A stretch of DNA of 64,000 nt from Flavilitoribacter nigricans DSM 23189 = NBRC 102662 (GCF_002646595.1 NZ_PDUD01000011.1:62001-126000); one strand, 5' to 3'; counted from the first letter of the stretch, positions 26,547 to 35,559 are shown. Notes: generated by a model from the sequence alone, not told the origin. Numbers and translations: made by a program.

Positions 26547-26945
26547 TTATACAGAATAAAATTCCCAGGAAATTCGATCCGGGTCCTTAAAGGCTACGTA
26601 ATCCTTTTGGAGCGTCGGATCCTTTTTGATGCCGGTATTTTCAATGGCGTGGTCCTTTAGGGCCTGCGCCACCCGTTGGAGTTCGGCCGGATCGTCACAA
26701 CCCAGGGCTATATGATCGAGCCCGACCCGAAAAGGATTGAACTGATCGCCACTGGCCACCTTTCCTTCCGGTCCTTTCAGGGCAATGGCGGTATTGCCGG
26801 CAAAAAAGATCACCAGTTCCGGCTGATCCAGGATGATTTTAAAACCCAGTTTATCGATGTAAAATGCTTTGGAATTAGCCATATCACTGACGCGGATGGC
26901 TACATGGTGGACTCCGGGAGTCTTGATCTGGATGGGCATATCCAT
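26547..26945 (-). CDS. VOC family protein (glyoxalase/bleomycin-resistance fold)
   Basis: 132 residues forming two beta-alpha-beta-beta-beta modules. The metal-ligand pattern is the usual one: His in PGVHHVAIRVSD (about 11-21), a Glu or Gln in the first module, His in VGLDHIALGC (about 73-82) and Glu in RISWEFYSV at the C-terminus. The sequence resembles glyoxalase I or methylmalonyl-CoA epimerase-like members, but the reaction cannot be assigned. The gene is single and convergent with the symporter. Confidence 0.88.
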   Translation of the reverse strand: MDMPIQIKTPGVHHVAIRVSDMANSKAFYIDKLGFKIILDQPELVIFFAGNTAIALKGPEGKVASGDQFNPFRVGLDHIALGCDDPAELQRVAQALKDHAIENTGIKKDPTLQKDYVAFKDPDRISWEFYSV

Positions 26946-27188
26946 AATTGAACGGATTTGAGGGTTAGTTAATCAAGGTGTTTCGGTTGTACTGACAGCT
27001 CATAGGGTTTGCGTCAATATTCCTTCAATATCAACATTTTAGAGGGAAGTTGCAAGCGCTGCGGATTCCCCGGCAGAAGACGGGAGGAGTACGAATATTT
27101 TTTGGAGGCAGGACCGCTAAAGCGCAATAATGACCATTCTGCCCCGGGCCAGCTTACGCATGCCCCCTTCATCTGATAATTGAATCTT

Positions 27189-28022
27189 ATGACAAATTGG
27201 AAACACCTCGGCTACCTGGCCATCCTGACGATCCTGCTTGCTTCCTGCGGGCGATCCTTACGGCCGGCGGCAACTTCTGATTTATACCGGCAGATCACTT
27301 ACCGGAATCTCCAAACCACTTCCTTTTTCGACAGTCCCCAAAAGATCTCCATCGCCGAAATCCCCGAAGTGCTTCCCGGCAATGAGCAGTGGGGAGTGGC
27401 CTACGCCACGGATACCCTGATCCGGACCAGTGATTTCGCACAGAACGAGCGCGCACTCGTGGCCATCAACGGCGGCTTTTTCAATATGCAGGAGGGCGGC
27501 AGTGTAACTTACCTGGAAGTGGACGGTCAGGTGATCAATTTTACGGTAAATGAAGCCGAACGCTGGGCCAAGGACAGCCCGGTAGTAAAAGGAGCACTCA
27601 TCGTTACGGGTGAAAATGAGCTCAGGATCGAGCCCAACCGGAGAGCGGACTACTACCAGCGATCTCCCAATGAGCGGGCCGTATTGATCACCGGACCGCT
27701 GCTTTTGCAAAAGGGCCGTCGCGTTGCCCTGGGGACTAGTGATTTTATCAACAAAAGACATCCCCGCAGTTGTGTTTGTACTACTACCGATCAACGTATC
27801 CTGCTGGTAGCCGTAGATGGCCGGAATGCGGATGCGGCCGGGATGAGCCTGCCCGAACTGCAGGAGTTCCTGCTGCTGCAAAATTGCCGCGAGGCCATCA
27901 ATTTGGACGGGGGCGGCTCAACCGCACTGTGGATGGCCGGCCGTGGGATCATCAATTCCCCGAGTGATAAAACGGGGGAACGGCCGGTGGCTAATATTTT
28001 ATACCTGAACCGGGAAAAGTAA
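27189..28022 (+). CDS. Phosphodiester glycosidase (NAGPA) domain lipoprotein
   Basis: 277 residues from the ATG at 27189, since the upstream TTG in frame is less likely. The lipobox ILTILLASC (Cys about residue 20) predicts an envelope lipoprotein. The NAGPA domain occupies most of the protein, with its conserved segments VAINGGFFNM (about 93-102), RHPRSCVCTT and INLDGGGSTALWM (about 236-248). Proteins with this fold cleave N-acetylglucosamine-1-phosphodiester or related glycan linkages. In bacteria the targets are mostly unproven. The gene is monocistronic. Confidence 0.9.
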   Translation: MTNWKHLGYLAILTILLASCGRSLRPAATSDLYRQITYRNLQTTSFFDSPQKISIAEIPEVLPGNEQWGVAYATDTLIRTSDFAQNERALVAINGGFFNMQEGGSVTYLEVDGQVINFTVNEAERWAKDSPVVKGALIVTGENELRIEPNRRADYYQRSPNERAVLITGPLLLQKGRRVALGTSDFINKRHPRSCVCTTTDQRILLVAVDGRNADAAGMSLPELQEFLLLQNCREAINLDGGGSTALWMAGRGIINSPSDKTGERPVANILYLNREK

Positions 28023-28124
28023 GGTTACCAGGTAGCTTCGGGAGGAGATCAGGGACCTATTCAAGGATTACAAAAGAGCGCAGATAGAGCTGGCGCAGGC
28101 CTGCCGTAGCGGATCGTACAGATC

Positions 28125-28306
28125 TGTCGGATAAATTCCAAAACACTTGTTTTATTCCCAAAACTGGCAGTTTTAGGTCTGAAATCAGCGAAAAACCACC
28201 TAAATCTTTGGTTTTCAGTCATTTTTTTCGTATCATAGCAACTTTCGTAAAAGTGCCCTAAAGGGCGGTATTAGACTGATTGCATAATTGGAGGCTTTAT
28301 CCGACA
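28125..28306. repeat. Candidate MITE-like element with 11-bp terminal inverted repeats
   Basis: TGTCGGATAAA at 28125-28135 is perfectly inverted as TTTATCCGACA at 28296-28306, bounding 182 bp with no coding capacity. The interior has a small CCCT/AGGG hairpin near 28256-28267 and an AT-rich stretch. I see no clear target-site duplication. The rest of the 28023-28455 gap shows nothing recognisable. Confidence 0.45.
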
Positions 28307-28455
28307 CTTTTTGTTTAATTAACTGCACCTGGCATGCCTGGAACCCCGGGCCTGCGTTTCCAAAAATTAAACCAGATTTTGATCTTCAATCATTTCTATC
28401 CGGAGTATGAGCCGGTAGAAAGGGCTTTGATATTTGTTCACTAAACTATATACTA

Positions 28456-28674
28456 ATGCGAGTAAAAAGGAATTTTGAGTGGGGAAAAGGCAAGTATTAC
28501 TTCACCATTAAATCGTTCCCGACCAACATCACCATTTACCGTAAATCTAAAGACGCGGCTGCTTTGGCTTTCATGCGCTACAAGCAGGTGGGAAAAGACG
28601 TTGAATGGCACGGCAAATGGGATGGTAAGGAATTCGTAGAAACCAGCCTGGCTGATCAAGCAGCTACGGCCTAA
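28456..28674 (+). CDS. Small conserved basic protein of unknown function
   Basis: 72 residues, rich in Lys and aromatic residues (RNFEWGKGKYYFTIKSFP, then VEWHGKWDGKEF). No signal or membrane helix is visible. The pattern suggests a small beta-sheet protein of about five strands, possibly nucleic-acid or ligand binding. It has the codon use of its neighbours and is followed by a good hairpin, which supports a real gene with its own transcript. I do not recognise the family. Confidence 0.7.
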   Translation: MRVKRNFEWGKGKYYFTIKSFPTNITIYRKSKDAAALAFMRYKQVGKDVEWHGKWDGKEFVETSLADQAATA

Positions 28675-28718
28675 CGTTTAGATATTACCATTTTAAGGTA
28701 CAGAAAGTAAAATGATAT

Positions 28719-28750
28719 ACGGCGTACCGTCCGACAGGGCGGTACGCCGT
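28719..28750 (+). terminator. Hairpin terminator candidate
   Basis: ACGGCGTACCG (28719-28729) pairs perfectly with CGGTACGCCGT (28740-28750) across a 10-base loop. No strong T run follows, so it may act as a Rho-assisted or RNA-stabilising hairpin. Confidence 0.55.
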
Positions 28751-28790
28751 AGTCATTTGCGGCGGGTGGTCCAAAAAAGATTTTGAATTT

Positions 28791-28822
28791 TTTGGGCGAA
28801 TCGGTCAAATACGGTAAGTTTC
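28791..28822 (+). promoter_or_regulatory. Candidate promoter for the DUF1080 gene
   Basis: TTTG (28791-28794), 20 bases, then TAAGTTTC (28815-28822), one base off TAnnTTTG. It predicts a leader of about 115 bases before the ATG at 28946. Confidence 0.42.
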
Positions 28823-28945
28823 GTGCCGGCTTGCGGCCGATCGTAGAAGTACACCGGATACCGCCGGACTGAAATTGGCAGAACGGGGATCCGGATGATA
28901 ACGGAATAAGCTACGATACCATCAGATTCTTAAAACAAAACAACA

Positions 28946-29752
28946 ATGAACAGATCTATTTTTCTTTTCGCCTTATGCCTGGCCATGGTGAGCTGCGTCA
29001 GTGCGCAGAAGATCACCGATCCCAAGGTAACGGAAGTCTGGGAACCGGTACCGGAGAAGGTAACGCCGGCTATCTATCCCAATATGCCGCCTTCGGATGC
29101 CATTATCCTTTTTGACGGAACGGATCTCTCCCAATGGAGAAAATCAGCGCTCGGATATGGCGGTAAAATGGAAGATGTGGAAGCCATCGCTGCCAAATAC
29201 GGCACCGTCACCGATTACGAAGAAGCGGGTTGGGAGATCGTAGACGGCGCACTGGTCGTAAAACCGGGAGCCGGACCCATTGAAACCAAGCAGGGCTTCG
29301 GCAACGTACAGCTGCATATCGAGTGGCTGGCTCCGGTGGATCCCGGCAAAGAAGGCCAGGGTTACAGCAACAGCGGAGTATTCCTGATGAGTAATTACGA
29401 GATCCAGGTGCTCAATTCTTACGATACCGAGACCTATCCCAACGGGCAGGCCGGTGCCATGTACAAGCAGTCTATTCCCATGGTGAACGCCAGCCGTCCT
29501 CCGGGAGAATGGCAGACGTACGATATCGTATTCATGGCTCCCGAATTCGATAAAAACGGGAAAGTGACCAAGCCGGCCTCGATTACGGCTTTCCACAATG
29601 GGGTACTGATCCAGAACCACTTCGAACTCAAAGGTCCCTGTATTTACATCGGTGAACCGTATTACGTTGCCCACCCGGATAAACTGCCGCTCATTCTGCA
29701 GGATCACGGGAATAAGGTGCGTTTCCGCAATATCTGGGTTCGGGAATTATAG
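28946..29752 (+). CDS. DUF1080 (3-keto-disaccharide hydrolase-like) exported protein
   Basis: 268 residues. A signal peptide runs through LAMVSCVSAQ, and the Cys could also be lipidated. The DUF1080 concanavalin-like beta-sandwich begins at AIILFDGTDLSQWRK (about 52-66) and ends RNIWVREL. Conserved pieces are DGALVVKPGAGPIETKQGFG, VQLHIEWLAP, NSGVFLM and YEIQVLNSY. DUF1080 proteins bind or cleave glycans, some releasing 3-keto-glucosides. The exact activity here is unknown. The gene has its own candidate promoter and a terminator. Confidence 0.92.
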   Translation: MNRSIFLFALCLAMVSCVSAQKITDPKVTEVWEPVPEKVTPAIYPNMPPSDAIILFDGTDLSQWRKSALGYGGKMEDVEAIAAKYGTVTDYEEAGWEIVDGALVVKPGAGPIETKQGFGNVQLHIEWLAPVDPGKEGQGYSNSGVFLMSNYEIQVLNSYDTETYPNGQAGAMYKQSIPMVNASRPPGEWQTYDIVFMAPEFDKNGKVTKPASITAFHNGVLIQNHFELKGPCIYIGEPYYVAHPDKLPLILQDHGNKVRFRNIWVREL

Positions 29753-29811
29753 ACCGGTTTTCGGCCGGATTAGCGAGGTGTGGCCGAAATAATAAAACGA
29801 TTAAAGAACAG

Positions 29812-29850
29812 GACCGCAAAGTTGTTTCCATGACTTTGCGGTCTTTTTTT
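29812..29850 (+). terminator. Rho-independent terminator after the DUF1080 gene
   Basis: GACCGCAAAGT (29812-29822) pairs perfectly with ACTTTGCGGTC (29833-29843), followed by a run of Ts to 29850. Confidence 0.9.
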
Positions 29851-29959
29851 GGGTGAATACTCATTGGAAATGGCTTCCGGGCTGGAATCTCTCTTTCCTT
29901 CAAACCGGATAGCTTTCGAATAATCACCATCCTTCCTTACGATCTTTCCTTTTTTCTGC

Positions 29960-29967
29960 TATTTTTG
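29960..29967 (+). promoter_or_regulatory. Candidate -7 element of the ferredoxin gene
   Basis: TATTTTTG matches TAnnTTTG exactly and is followed by CCGCC, a context common at Bacteroidota starts. It lies 27 bp before the ferredoxin ATG. No TTTG is visible at the -33 position. Confidence 0.42.
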
Positions 29968-29993
29968 CCGCCTAATCAGTAGTTTAAAGTGAT

Positions 29994-30317
29994 ATGATCA
30001 ACATAACGGTAATCGATCGGGAAGGAGAAGAGCACCAACTGGAGGCCCCCACCGATATGAATATGAACATGATGGAATTGTGCAAAGCCTATGAGTTGCC
30101 TGTGAAGGGTACCTGTGGCGGCATGGCCCTGTGTTCTACCTGCCATATGTATATCGAAAGTGATCACGATCTTCCGGAAATGAGTGAAGATGAAGAGGAT
30201 ATGTTGGATCAGGCTTTCTTCGTGGAAGACAACAGCCGTCTGGGCTGCCAGTTAAAACTGGCGGATGAGATGGAAGGCCTGGTCGTAAGACTGGCTCCGG
30301 AAGACACCGAGGAGTAA
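29994..30317 (+). CDS. 2Fe-2S ferredoxin (adrenodoxin type)
   Basis: 107 residues. Cluster ligands are C41, C47, C50 and C85 (spacing C-x5-C-x2-C-x34-C), as in adrenodoxin/Fdx. The acidic segment MSEDEEDMLDQ between the third and fourth Cys matches the partner-binding helix of this type. It is cytoplasmic. It could serve iron-sulfur assembly or a monooxygenase. No reductase or P450 gene is adjacent, so the partner is unknown. It is monocistronic. Confidence 0.94.
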   Translation: MINITVIDREGEEHQLEAPTDMNMNMMELCKAYELPVKGTCGGMALCSTCHMYIESDHDLPEMSEDEEDMLDQAFFVEDNSRLGCQLKLADEMEGLVVRLAPEDTEE

Positions 30318-30945
30318 AGAACCGGGCGGTAGCGAAAAAGATTCGGTCTCAGCCTCTGCCCGGGACCGGAAGATTGTTGCCCCTCAGCAGTCTGAAAGGC
30401 CCGGATAACGGGAGACAATTGCTGTACTACCTCTGCGGACACCTATCGCATTTCCTAAAAAGTCATTACATTTAATTCTCCGCTTAGCCAAAAGAGGGAA
30501 ACTGCTTCCTCTTCTGGCGAATGTATTTTACAAACGCAAAAATTATTTTCTGGGATACAGGCCGATCGTAGGTCGCTTCGAGGCGAACCGCGACTGGCCA
30601 ATTCTTGTTTTTGAGTTACTTAGCGCGAGTTGCGCTGGAGGGCACAGAAAGAAAATTACCGTGAGACCCGCCTAACTCTACCGGAGCGGGCCGCTCGACG
30701 AAAGAGCCGATAAGCAGGTTCTTCCGCTTACTTTCCTCACCCTGTCCGGCAGGCAACGTCGCAATTTGAAACTTTATAAAACAACAAGCACGGCAGAGCC
30801 TCAATGGTAGTACCAGGAGTTATTCACCCGGACCGTCTGAAATGCAGTTGGTTTTGGTCCCCTTTCCCAACTCTGAGCCTTACCGGAAATCCTCTGTCAA
30901 ATTCCGTCGCAAGTTGTATTACTTCTTCACTAAAACCTTAAAAAT
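30318..30945. other. 628-bp region without a recognised gene
   Basis: The only open frames over 60 codons have unlikely composition. No tRNA, strong terminator or repeat was seen. The 3' part presumably contains the promoter of the zinc protease gene, but no consensus box stands out. Confidence 0.45.
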
Positions 30946-31794
30946 ATGCGTTGGCAAGGCCGGGAAAAAAGCTCAAATGTAGACGATCGTCGCCGGCAGG
31001 CGACCAAAGTAGGAGGTGGCATCGGTATCGGTGCGATCATTATTTATCTGATCATGACCCTGCTCGGTCAGGACCCCAGTGGTATCCTGGATCAGGTGCA
31101 GGCACCCAGCAGTTCTACTACCCAGACCGAAACCGGACCGCGTCCGGATGACGAGTTGGCGGAATTTGTAAGCGTCGTACTGAACGATACCGAAGATGTG
31201 TGGAACCGTCTGTTCCCCGCACAACTGAACCGCCAGTACCAGGAACCTACGCTCGTCCTGTTTGATGGCCAGACCCGCTCGGCCTGTGGCTTCGCGAGTG
31301 CAGCTACGGGGCCGTTCTACTGCCCGGCCGATCAGGATGTATACATTGACCTGAGTTTTTATAAAGAATTACAGACCCGTTTCCGGGCGCCCGGTGATTT
31401 CGCCATGGCGTATATCGTAGCCCACGAGGTGGGGCACCACATTCAGTATCTGCTCGGTATTACCCAGCAAATGGAGCAACAGCGCCGTCGCCTGAGTAAA
31501 ACGGAATTCAACAAATTATCCGTGCGCCTGGAACTGCAGGCCGATTTTCTGGCCGGCGCCTGGGCCCACCACGCCCAAAAAATGAAAAACATCCTCGAAC
31601 AGGGAGATATTGACGAAGCGCTTAAAGCAGCAGCGGCCGTCGGTGATGACCGCATTCAGCGTCAGGCCCGCGGTTACGTGGTGCCGGAATCCTTTACCCA
31701 CGGTACTTCCGAACAGCGGATGCGCTGGTTCCGGAAGGGGCTGGAAACCGGAGATCTTTCGCAGGGAGATACCTTCGGTGCGTCCTCGCTGTAG
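30946..31794 (+). CDS. Neutral zinc metallopeptidase, KPN_02809/YpfJ family
   Basis: 282 residues. The N-terminus MRWQGREKSSNVDDRRR is the typical cytoplasmic lead of this family. One membrane helix follows at about 24-42 (GIGIGAIIIYLIMTLLG). The catalytic zinc motif HEVGHH lies near residue 164 (AHEVGHHIQYLLG), with the downstream Glu region LELQADFLAGAWAHHA. The protease domain would face the periplasm. The biological substrate is unknown. Length and motifs are complete. The gene is monocistronic. Confidence 0.93.
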   Translation: MRWQGREKSSNVDDRRRQATKVGGGIGIGAIIIYLIMTLLGQDPSGILDQVQAPSSSTTQTETGPRPDDELAEFVSVVLNDTEDVWNRLFPAQLNRQYQEPTLVLFDGQTRSACGFASAATGPFYCPADQDVYIDLSFYKELQTRFRAPGDFAMAYIVAHEVGHHIQYLLGITQQMEQQRRRLSKTEFNKLSVRLELQADFLAGAWAHHAQKMKNILEQGDIDEALKAAAAVGDDRIQRQARGYVVPESFTHGTSEQRMRWFRKGLETGDLSQGDTFGASSL

Positions 31795-31954
31795 ACCGGA
31801 TCTTCATATTTCCGGACTTGGCTAAGCCAAAATAGCGCTGGAAAACGTCCTTGTTTACCGAATAGTTCAAGACCCGAAGGTACATCTATAGATCGACGGG
31901 TTTTGAGCTATCCCAAGCGGCAATATTGCCTAACCTCATTGTAAGCAAGAACGT

Positions 31955-32857
31955 ATGCTCAATTTCCGACTGATGGCACCACAGCTCTGGTGCATTCTGA
32001 CCATTTCCGCCTGCCAGGCGCAGCCCGAAGCGGCATCCTCCCACTTTACCTTAGCAAATTTTGACCAGAAGATCCTGACCTACGAGCCGGCACAACGTCC
32101 GGCGGTGACGGATAAAAACTACCGGAGAGCCGTATTTTACCTTTCCGAGACCCGCTCCGCTACCAAAAATGATCCGGCCAATCTCAATGCCGGTGACTAC
32201 TGGAACATTACCATGGCTTTCCTGAAACTGCAGGAACCGCAGGAGCATATCGCCCTTGCCTTCCAAAAAGCTATTACCGATGATCCGGAGGCCATTTGCA
32301 GTTATATCGCTCATCTGGGCAAAGCGAGTCTGGACGAAGCCATCCCGGAACTCTTTCTGCCTTTCTACGGGCGCTGCGCGGAGCGTACTACCAGCCGGGA
32401 AGACTTCGATCTGACCGAATATCTGGCCGGAGGGAATTTCGATCCCCAACTTATCAACATCCTCTACCGGATCCAAAAAAAGGATCAACGCTACCGGAAG
32501 GGAGAGCAGGAGATGTCCAGACAGGGCCCGCTGGATCGGGAAAATCAGGCAACGATCGATTCTCTGTACAACATCCACGGCGCTTACATCGGGACATCAA
32601 GTGTGGGGCCCGAACTGGAATACGTCATGTGGGCCGTTATCCAGCATTCCAATCGGACAATGATGGAACGTTACCTGCCGGTCGTCGCCGAGGCGGTACG
32701 CACGGGAGAATTATCCAACAACGCTCCCCTGAAAATGCTGCTCGATCGCATCCACTGGCTAAAGAACGGTACACAGCTATTTGGCAGTCAGGTAGACGTT
32801 GATCTGGCGAGTGATGAAGAGATCCGGCGTATAAAAGAGAAGTATGGCCTGAATTAG
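31955..32857 (+). CDS. DUF6624-like lipoprotein
   Basis: 300 residues. The signal ends at LTISAC with Gln after it, a lipobox near residue 20. The C-terminal third carries the DUF6624 pattern: RENQATIDSLYNIHGAYIGTSSVGP, MWAVIQHSN, PLKMLLDRIHWLKNG and QLFGSQ. The N-terminal part looks helical and lacks a recognised domain. The function of DUF6624 is unknown. It is followed by a large nested palindrome. Confidence 0.82.
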   Translation: MLNFRLMAPQLWCILTISACQAQPEAASSHFTLANFDQKILTYEPAQRPAVTDKNYRRAVFYLSETRSATKNDPANLNAGDYWNITMAFLKLQEPQEHIALAFQKAITDDPEAICSYIAHLGKASLDEAIPELFLPFYGRCAERTTSREDFDLTEYLAGGNFDPQLINILYRIQKKDQRYRKGEQEMSRQGPLDRENQATIDSLYNIHGAYIGTSSVGPELEYVMWAVIQHSNRTMMERYLPVVAEAVRTGELSNNAPLKMLLDRIHWLKNGTQLFGSQVDVDLASDEEIRRIKEKYGLN

Positions 32858-32934
32858 AGTGCTGCTTACCAACCGAAAGATCCATGATTCACACCGAATT
32901 TTATAAAATGCGGTGTATGCCCTCAGAGAGGTCG

Positions 32935-33065
32935 AATATTCGTAGAATTTAGCCTGGATAAGCGTTTTCAGACCTCAGCGAGATCGCACATTTACCACAT
33001 CGCTCCATGTAGTGCGACTTCGCTGAGGTCGAAACCAGCATTTCGACTATTTTTCTACGAATATT
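32935..33065. repeat. Nested palindrome, 131 bp
   Basis: The outer arms AATATTCGTAGAA (32935-32947) and TTCTACGAATATT (33053-33065) are a perfect 13-bp inverted repeat. Inside it, GACCTCAGCGA (32971-32981) plus TCGCAC (32984-32989) pair with GTGCGA (33012-33017) plus TCGCTGAGGTC (33020-33030), leaving a 2-bp mismatch and a 22-base loop. There is no coding capacity. It may be a mobile REP/MITE-like element or a structured RNA end. Confidence 0.7.
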
Positions 33066-33087
33066 TAACCTTTACGAGGTCATTTTT

Positions 33088-33110
33088 GAGTCCTGAAAAA
33101 AACAGGACTC
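33088..33110. terminator. Bidirectional hairpin terminator candidate
   Basis: GAGTCCTG (33088-33095) pairs with CAGGACTC (33103-33110) across seven As. The genes on either side converge. T-rich sequence follows a few bases later on the plus strand. Confidence 0.5.
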
Positions 33111-33127
33111 ATGCTTATTTTTAGACC

Positions 33128-33706
33128 CTACAGGGTAATCTCCAGATCCCGCAACTGCACCGACATCAGGGTCTCAAAAGTGAGCACCTCACCTCCGGCC
33201 AAATTGACACCGGTGATCTGCCCGGTGAGATAGAGTGGGAAATACGGATCATTCTGCCCCAGGCCAACTTCCTGGCTCGGAGAGGGGCAGAACAGCACGT
33301 CCTGGGGAAAAGCTACCGTCGCTTCGCCCCGCATGCCCCGGGAAGGGGTGACGGTGTCCGGTACATCCCGGGGATCGAAGCGAAAAACGGCCTGTCCCTG
33401 AAATCGCAGGGAGGATGGGTCGGCGGAAGAAAAACTGGCCAGCACGATCGCATCGCCACTCTGCGTGGTACCCAGCCGGATGGCTTGCCAAAATATTTTT
33501 TCCATCTGAAAATAGTAGCCGGAATCCCGCCAGGTCTTGGCCTTGGGCGTTTCACTGAGCTCGCGGATAAGGGCTTCGTTTACCCGGAAAGGGACGGTAT
33601 CCAGCGTAGTCAGCAGATCGTTAGCGACTTGTGGGCTATGATTGGTCCGTTCGCTAAAGTTATAGAACAGGACTACGGTAAATAGAAGTATGATGAGTCT
33701 GGTCAT
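33128..33706 (-). CDS. Exported or membrane-anchored protein of unknown function
   Basis: 192 residues. The N-terminus MTRLIILLFTVVLFYNFS is a signal or anchor segment. The remainder is predicted mostly beta (GQAVFRFDPRDVPD, LYLTGQITGVNLAGGEVLTF) and contains no motif I recognise. It starts 18 bp after the stop of the T9SS cargo gene on the same strand, so the two probably form an operon and may act together at the cell surface. Confidence 0.72.
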   Translation of the reverse strand: MTRLIILLFTVVLFYNFSERTNHSPQVANDLLTTLDTVPFRVNEALIRELSETPKAKTWRDSGYYFQMEKIFWQAIRLGTTQSGDAIVLASFSSADPSSLRFQGQAVFRFDPRDVPDTVTPSRGMRGEATVAFPQDVLFCPSPSQEVGLGQNDPYFPLYLTGQITGVNLAGGEVLTFETLMSVQLRDLEITL

Positions 33707-33724
33707 GGTAGTGTTGATTACGGT

Positions 33725-35080
33725 TTACTGGTTAATGATGATGCGCTGCAGGTGATGCAATTTTTGTCCGTCGTGGATGCGCAGCACGTACATGCCGGCA
33801 GCCGGTCGTTCGTTGATGGACAGGGCCTCACCGCTCTGAAAATCCAGTTGATAAACCGGGCGCCCCAGCATATCGTAAAGCTCCATTCGATAATTCCTCT
33901 GGGAAGGCGGTAGATCGCAGAAAAAGTACTGCCCTACCGGGTAGGGGTTGGGCACCGTACAGGAAAAGATCTCTTCCGCATCCGTCACGCTATTGACGAT
34001 GGCTTCGGACCAGAAATAGGTATAGCGCTGGGTGTAATTGCGATTTTCCCACAGCATGGCCTCACCGTTCCAGGATTGCATACCCATTCGGGATTTGAGC
34101 AGGTTGAGCTCATCCAGTTCTACCTGGTAGCGCAGGAAATTATTCCAGTCGGATTCCACCTGATTCCAGACCTCGATCTCGGAAAGGAACTGCTTATTTT
34201 TAAAAGTAAAACTTACCTGTCCGCGGTTCTCCCACGCGCCGTCCCAGCTTTGGAGGGCTTGCCCGGCCGGTCGGCCGTTTTCATCGTAAGCGTAGAGCAT
34301 CCGGTCGGTATTCACCCATTCCTGGGTATCGGCCTGCCAGGACTCAAAACGGGAACTGATCCACTGGCCGTCATCATTGTACTGGAATATCTTCCGGAGT
34401 TGATCCACCCAGTCACTGCTTTCCGGCGACCATACCCGTACGGTGGTCACTTTCACCCGGGAACGGGGACCGGCCGTTTCGTAATTCCACACCCGCGAGC
34501 GGACATTGCGCCAGCTACCATCGAACCAGACCTGCAGGACCTGGCTTTCCAGGTCACCGGCCTCGTTGTAGGTCACTACCTTTCGGCTCAGGTCTTCCCA
34601 GTCTGCGCCGTTCCATTGTTGTAATAACACACCGGTTTCCGCACCTTCTTCGGTATAGCTGTACTGCCAGCGTCGTTCGTTCTCCAGTTGTCCCTGGGGC
34701 GCTTTCTGCCGGATAAATTCCGTTTTCAAATCGTTCTCGTAGCGGTAAAGGTCTCGGCGCTGATCCAGCCACATCTGGTTGTTGATACTCCACAACTGGA
34801 TGTGCATTTCCACCAGGTGATCGCCATCGTAGGTGAACATGCGCCGGCTTTGCGGTCTCCAAACACCATCCTCGCCCAGATGTTCCCGGACCTGCTGGAG
34901 CACCCGGCCCCGATCGTCGTAGCTGGGAAAATAGATCCGGGTTTCCTGCGCAAAATCAGTGGTGCCGCTAATGCCCCGATCCACATAAATGGAATCCCGG
35001 AGAAAGAAGCTGTTCTCCTGGCTGATCCCCGGTAGGGCCGTTGCGAAAAGCAAAAAAATAAGGTAAAAAGTGTACTTCAT
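33725..35080 (-). CDS. T9SS cargo protein with Trp-rich beta repeats and C-terminal sorting domain
   Basis: 451 residues. A signal peptide (MKYTFYLIFLLFATALPGIS) is followed by about eight imperfect repeats of 35-45 residues, each with a W...W pair and a later Y...D/E..G turn (for example QQWNGADWEDLSRKVVTYNE, RFESWQADTQEWVNTDRMLY). The C-terminal 80 residues are a type A T9SS sorting domain (PNPYPVGQYFF, ELYDMLGRPVYQLD, GMYVLRIHDG). It is thus secreted by the T9SS and probably displayed on the surface. The repeats recall YD/RHS-like or DUF3836-type propellers. Its ligand is unknown. Confidence 0.85.
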   Translation of the reverse strand: MKYTFYLIFLLFATALPGISQENSFFLRDSIYVDRGISGTTDFAQETRIYFPSYDDRGRVLQQVREHLGEDGVWRPQSRRMFTYDGDHLVEMHIQLWSINNQMWLDQRRDLYRYENDLKTEFIRQKAPQGQLENERRWQYSYTEEGAETGVLLQQWNGADWEDLSRKVVTYNEAGDLESQVLQVWFDGSWRNVRSRVWNYETAGPRSRVKVTTVRVWSPESSDWVDQLRKIFQYNDDGQWISSRFESWQADTQEWVNTDRMLYAYDENGRPAGQALQSWDGAWENRGQVSFTFKNKQFLSEIEVWNQVESDWNNFLRYQVELDELNLLKSRMGMQSWNGEAMLWENRNYTQRYTYFWSEAIVNSVTDAEEIFSCTVPNPYPVGQYFFCDLPPSQRNYRMELYDMLGRPVYQLDFQSGEALSINERPAAGMYVLRIHDGQKLHHLQRIIINQ

Positions 35081-35559
35081 ATTTGGGTTTTTTATCAGGA
35101 TGAAATTTTTGCAAACTATGGTTCAGGCCTCAATGGTGCGGTTTTTCCCACAATGGATCCGGAAAATTTTCACGGTCGAGAGGGCCGATTCGTAAAGCGT
35201 TGCGTAAGGGTGGTTGCCGGGGCATTTTAGGACCGGCGGGCAGCAGCTGATCTTGACGCCTGTACGGAAATGCCCGAAGCATTCCGGGAAAGGCCTGGTT
35301 TTTTAGTAGTTGGTTGAATATCAGGTTGTTAATGCTGGTGCTACTCGCCGGTCACGGGGTATCCGTAACCAAATACCACTGATTAGACGATCAAAGCGTA
35401 AGATCGTTTAATTCACCGGTCTGGAATAGGGACGAAAAATAATCGAATTTCCATAAAATCCGGAAGCTTGAATTCAGATTTCAGGTTTGAGCGAACGAAC
35501 ATCAGCCCGAAAAAACTAATTTATCTAGTTGAACACTTTTTTTTAATAAACACGTAACT
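35081..35559. other. 479-bp region without a recognised gene
   Basis: The stretch lies between two divergent genes. No open frame, tRNA or long hairpin was recognised. It should contain the promoters of the cargo gene (leftward) and of the 58-residue membrane protein (rightward), but no consensus box is convincing. Confidence 0.45.

Noticed and set aside
30616-30804. 62-codon minus-strand frame in the gap after the 2Fe-2S ferredoxin
   Set aside because: Biased composition, no start context and no homology that I recognise.
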